From Norana najaformis (Eukaryota > Annelida > Clitellata > Crassiclitellata > Hormogastridae), in the NCBI GenBank assembly GCA_964023275.1, contig OZ029916.1, positions 39,867,396 to 39,931,395 of the forward strand: a DNA stretch of 64,000 nucleotides, read 5' to 3'. Positions 59,981 through 64,000 of this stretch are shown here, in pieces (the stretch's first letter is position 1; each line of letters starts with the position of its first letter). The notes under the pieces were generated by a model, which did not search any database, was not told the origin of the DNA, and saw nothing but the letters and a program-made list of their open reading frames with translations. Made by a program: the position numbers and the translations under genes.

Positions 59981-60007
59981 ATAATAGTATTATTAATATT
60001 ATTATTA
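59932..60007. repeat. (ATT)n tract, 3' tail of the adjoining retroelement
   Basis: On the minus strand it is an (AAT)n run following the 3'UTR text GATTTGTATCATAATTGAAG and TGACATAATAAT. The same UTR text occurs at 47277-47308. Confidence 0.7.
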
Positions 60008-60655
60008 TGTCACTTCAATTATGATACAAATCTATTGTTGCTGGAGCAACTAGAGCTGCTGTGGCGTCCTGGTTGGCACACTGGAAACAAGTCGACTAGC
60101 TGCACCTCCGAATCGCATGATCTTGTCTTTAAGCGCCGTGGTGAAGAAGCAACCCTGAGTTAATGGTCGCGTAAGTGTAGAGCGTTCTGTGGGCGTTTCT
60201 TCGATGGGGCGCAAGAACTTCCGGTGTGGATCGGACGAACATCCAGCACTACCAACTCCCTCCTCTTCATCGCCGTCGTCGTCTGCTTCGAAAGCGCCTG
60301 CGTCGTGGGCTTCGCTGACCCGAGCGTCGACGTCTCCTCGACCTCGACCCGCCGGCTGACCTTCGACAGGCGGTGTGGCTCTTTGACCCAGAGGATCGGT
60401 TGGGGCCCGTCGGCTGGGTTTCGACGACCAGTTCCAGGTTCTCTCCTTTTCTTTAATCTTGGCTTCAGGCACGGTGATTGTTCTCTGGAATTGCCAGTCT
60501 TCGCTTAAATCTGGCTCCAAGAATGTGCCATTAAAGGCAATCGCGTTAGATCGCTGGATGGCAATGGAGAGGCGTTGGAACAGGAAAGAAGTCTCCCTCT
60601 TATCTCCCGATACTTGAGTTAAATGGCGTCCGATTTTCTTGATGAGGCTGAAGCC
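60008..60655 (-). mobile_element. (ATA)n-tailed retroelement, second copy, with an unusual C-terminal extension
   Basis: The minus strand opens within the family C-terminus: LIKKIGRHLTQVSGDKRETS, then FLFQRLSIAIQRSNAIAFNG. It continues without stop through about 155 further residues, Pro/Arg-rich then Asp/Glu-rich (ADDDGDEEEGVG), to a stop after RTPQQL near 60050. The two other copies in the window stop right after the CFSGTLL/CFSETSP box. It is 5'-truncated by the tail of the neighbour. Confidence 0.6.
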
Positions 60656-60705
<50 letters not shown>

Positions 60706-60766
60706 ATTATTATTATTATTATTATTAATTTTATTATTATTATTATTATTATTATAAATTTTATTA

Positions 60767-60835
<69 letters not shown>

Positions 60836-60836
60836 A
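60656..60836. repeat. (ATA)n/(ATG)n tail of the outer retroelement
   Basis: Minus strand: about nine ATG units, then a long ATA/AAT run of about 150 bases, directly after the stop codon and a 10-base UTR of the element at 60837-61387. Confidence 0.85.
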
Positions 60837-61387
60837 TGTTCATAGTAGAGTTCCGGAGAAGCAGATGGCGTTCCCACGCTGGACAGCTACTGAGAGTCTT
60901 TGAAGCAGGTAGCTGGTCTCCAATGGATCGTGGGTTGCCATTGTCATCCTTCGTCCTAACTCCCACACAAAATCCAATCCTTCCGTACTCCATGCGCCGC
61001 TGGTCTCCAGTGCGACCGCCACAAAAGAGTGGGTTTAGGCTATAGTGGCGTATTTTAGCCTTTTGGCTGAGACTGCCCGGTTTGCAGCTTCACTTGGTCC
61101 GGTTGAAGTAAAACCTAGATGTGACGCTGCAAATGTGTCAGAAACTGTCACATCCCATGTAAGACACCTTCCGCGAGACCATGGGATAAGAGTCACGCCA
61201 TCCAGTAGTTTGCCTTCTTCCGTGGTGAGTCCCAACGGTTCTTTCTGAGCAGGGATGTTCGCTCTGGTAAGCGCTCTCCATATAATGTCGTTGAGCATGT
61301 TATGGCGTTGTTGTCTGCCAGCACTCTTTCTGCAGACCAGACCGTGAAGTCCTCTGGCGTCGACTCTTTCGCCACAGTGACACATAT
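60837..61387 (-). mobile_element. Outer retroelement, 3' half of coding region (split by LINE insertion)
   Basis: The minus strand encodes a Cys/His motif, CHCGERVDARGLHGLVCRKS, then NDIIWRALTRANIPAQKEPL, then WSRGRCLTWDVTVSD, VALETSGAWSTEGLDF and HDPLETSYLLQRLSVAVQRG, ending CFSGTLL and a stop. One in-frame TAA (after KYATIA) breaks it. This CxCG...HGLxC region is common in predicted proteins of invertebrate retroelements. The rest of the coding region continues at 63702. Confidence 0.7.
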
Positions 61388-63701
61388 TTGATTGATTGAC
61401 TCTCTTTATTGATCCCAAATTCAACATATCAAGTTACATACACATTAAAGTACAGTTTGCCAGGATACAAAAGGCAAACCCAGAAGGGACCAGGGTCCCG
61501 CTTAATTAGGGTCACCTATTAACATCAGTAACGTAAGATGGCAATCGAAATGTTAACAAAGCAAGTATCATTTTTATTATTATTATTATTAAAAAACTAT
61601 ACAGAAGTCCGCTGCATTACACAGTCCTATATAACAAAAAACTCAGAAAAAAAGAAGCAAAAAAAAACTAATGGTTTGTATGAACAATTCAGTTGGCAGT
61701 CAAACAGATGTTATTAAATAGTGACGCATCTGCCTTTTGAACAGTTTCAAACTTGACAACATACGAATGCTCGTTGGTAAAACGTTCCAAATTGAAGGGC
61801 CAGCACATTTAATATTGAATAATCGAGTGTTAGTGCGAGCAAAACTGGCATAATAATTACCCTGAATCCTAGTAAAATATGAGTGATGATCGATAATGTT
61901 GAAGTATCCATCAAACTTCGATGGCAATAATTTATGTTCGTATTGATACATAAATACAGAGATTTGAAACTTATTAATGGAATTAATTTTTAAAATATTT
62001 AGATCGACAAAACAGGGTTCAATATCGTTCACTTGGAGAGTTTTTGTAATAATTCTAAGAACACGGCGCTGCAAAACAGATAAACATTTTATACGCGAAG
62101 GATAATTAGAGGCCCATAAGAGGTTACAGTAGGATAAGTAAGGATAAATCAATGAATAATACAAATTAATTAATATCTGTTGGGGTAGGATATAGCGAAT
62201 GCGTGACAATATACCAGAACATTTAGCAATTTTACTTGATATATGAGATATATGCTCTTTCCACATTAAATGAGAGTCAATATAAACTCCAAGAAATTTA
62301 CATGAATTCACTTGAGTAATCAGTTGGTTATCGATAAAGATATTAATAGCTGATTTACAAAGAACCTTCCGATGCGATCTAAACAATACAAAATTAGTCT
62401 TATGTAAATTCAAGGATAGCCTATTGGCACGAAACCAATCAGCAACTGATACAAGTTCGTTATTGACAGACTCAATCAGAGCATCCAATGATTTATTAGA
62501 TAAAAAAACATTCGTATCGTCGGCAAACAATATAAAATGAAGTGACTTAGATGAAGTCGGAAGGTCATTTATGTACAACAGAAACAAGAGTGGGCCTAGA
62601 ATAGAGCCTTGTGGAACTCCACAACGAATGGATCTAATGCTAGACAGGGCCCCATTACACAAAACTTGCTGTTGCCTGTCATGGAGGTAGCTCTTAAACC
62701 AACAGAGAGGAAGTCTTCGTACTCCATAAAATTCAAGCTTCCTGATCAAGATAGCATGATCAACAGTATCAAAGGCTTTTGCCAAGTCAAGAAAAATTCC
62801 AACAGAGAACAGATTGTCATCGATAGCCTGAGAAATGTTATCATGTAGATCTAAAAGCGCCATTGAGGTAGATAGGCCCGTTTGGAATCCAAATTGGTTA
62901 GGATATATTATATTCATTTTTTGAATATAGTTATAAAAGCGTTCGTGCATCAATTTTTCAAAATATTTTGAAAAGAAAGGAAGAATCGAAATAGGCCTAT
63001 AGTTGCTGACATTGTCTTTGGTTCCCGATTTAAAAATAGGTATTACCTTGGCAATTTTGATACCAGTAGGAACTATCCCTGTGGCAAACGAGCAATTAAT
63101 TATTTCAGCTAACGGTGACGCAATAATATGGATAGTAGGGCCAGCAATACATGGATCTATACCATCAGGACCGGCACTATGTGTAATTCTTAGAGAACGG
63201 GAAATAGCGATGATTTCATCAGGTGAGGTTGGACAAAGACCAAATGACTGAGAGGGGGGATTGCTTAAAAAGGATTCATAAGAAGTTTTAGTTTTTGGAA
63301 TGGCTTGCGCTAGTGACTGTCCAACACCAGTGAAGAACTCATTAAACTTATTAGAGATAGAATTAGAATCAGTATATGTACTTCCATCTATACTAAGACC
63401 ATCAACAGATTTAACCAGATCACCTGACCCGACCAGAGATCGCACAATACTCCAAGTCTTTTTAATGTTATTTTTACAAGCAGTAAATTTATCAGCAAAA
63501 TACTGTTGTTCAGCTTTAATTCTAATTTGTTTAAATTTATTTCTATAACTGATGAATTTAGATTTATTTACATCAGAAGGATTTTTTAAATATTTAAGAT
63601 ATAAAGTAGATTTTTTTACAGGATTTGAACACAGCAGGTGTCATCCAAGGTTGCTTTATACGATTATGCTTAGAATGGTTGACAGGGACCAGAGGGAGTG
63701 C
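61388..63701 (-). mobile_element. 5'-truncated LINE (RT and 3'UTR) nested in the outer retroelement
   Basis: The main frame, 63445-61700, is 581 codons of RT and C-terminal region. Motifs: SAGPDGIDP, FKSGTKDNVSNYRPISILP, FLDLAKAFDTVDH (motif A), GVPQGSILGPLLFLLYIND (motif B), FADDTNVF (catalytic motif C), and GPSIWNVLPTSIR near the end. The upstream part (KQPWMTPAVFKSCKK) is one base out of frame at a seven-A run near 63617. The 3' end is ATCAATAAAGAGAGTCAATC then AATCAA, a short-repeat tail. The flanks are a 5-bp duplication (CATAT on the plus strand at 61383-61387 and 63702-63706). The clade is jockey/L2-like by motif only. The nearly open frame suggests recent activity. Confidence 0.85.
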
Positions 63702-64000
63702 CATATGTGGCTCGCACAGTGTGGTTCCCAGTCGCATTCCAACCGCGGTCCGTATCACCTCATCCGAAAGACGGAGTCCCAATGCGGTTACTGGAGGAGC
63801 CAGCATCCAATCTCCAGAGTGTGGTGCTTGAGAGGCCAAGAGACGAGCGCGGTCTAGTGGGTTGTTCGCAGACTCATGTAAGCTCGCCGACGCCTTGCTT
63901 GTCCAGCGAATGTCCCATTCCCTTTGTCGATGAGCTGCTGATCCAGTTGGTGGTTCTGCACCCGTGAAGACCATCCATGCATTCAGTGCGGTATTCACCA
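63702..64000 (-). mobile_element. Outer retroelement, upstream coding part (runs out of window)
   Basis: The minus strand reads RARLLASQAPHSGDWMLAPP, then LGLRLSDEVIRTAVGMRLGT and LCEPHM. It is cut exactly where the Cys/His motif of 61387 should follow. Removing the inserted LINE and one 5-bp duplicate makes the frame continuous. The 5' part lies beyond the window. Confidence 0.7.

Overview
The window is metazoan nuclear DNA: long introns with canonical splice signals, C2H2 zinc-finger and BTB genes, a Tec-type kinase, a ciliary radial-spoke gene, and many LINEs, SINEs and MITEs. A single Tec-family gene, the repeat content and many AGGCCTA motifs suggest a marine invertebrate, perhaps a deuterostome; the species is not identifiable from sequence alone.

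Layout. (1) 1-1596 (+): 3' half of a radial spoke head gene (RSPH4A/6A type). (2) About 3.5-20.6 kb (+): a tandem cluster of BTB/C2H2 zinc-finger genes. Copy A (4203-6801) and copy C (17527-20566) each have a BTB exon and one large 13-finger exon. Copy B (11061-14490) has 15 fingers, has lost the BTB start codon and the stop in front of it, and lies downstream of a THAP-domain exon (9455-10034) whose donor phase fits. A fourth, collapsed copy (14517-14840) lies just behind B. (3) 24172-30844 (+): mitochondrial NAD kinase NADK2, nine exons. (4) 52723-37155 (-): a complete 19-exon Tec-family tyrosine kinase (PH, Btk zinc motif, SH3, SH2, kinase; 674 aa). (5) 53-64 kb: a transposon-rich tract with a reverse-transcriptase remnant between long inverted repeats, a cluster of short repeats, and tandem and nested retrotransposons, one of which carries a 2.3-kb LINE inside it.

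The host genes do not form one pathway. They are a cilium motor-complex subunit, likely transcription factors, a mitochondrial NADP supply enzyme and a signalling kinase. The best candidate for something undescribed is the predicted THAP-BTB-C2H2 chimera at 9455-14490. Splice models were built by eye from conserved peptides, GT/GC-AG sites and phase consistency. Exon totals are divisible by three for RSPH (partial), A, B, C, NADK2 and the kinase.
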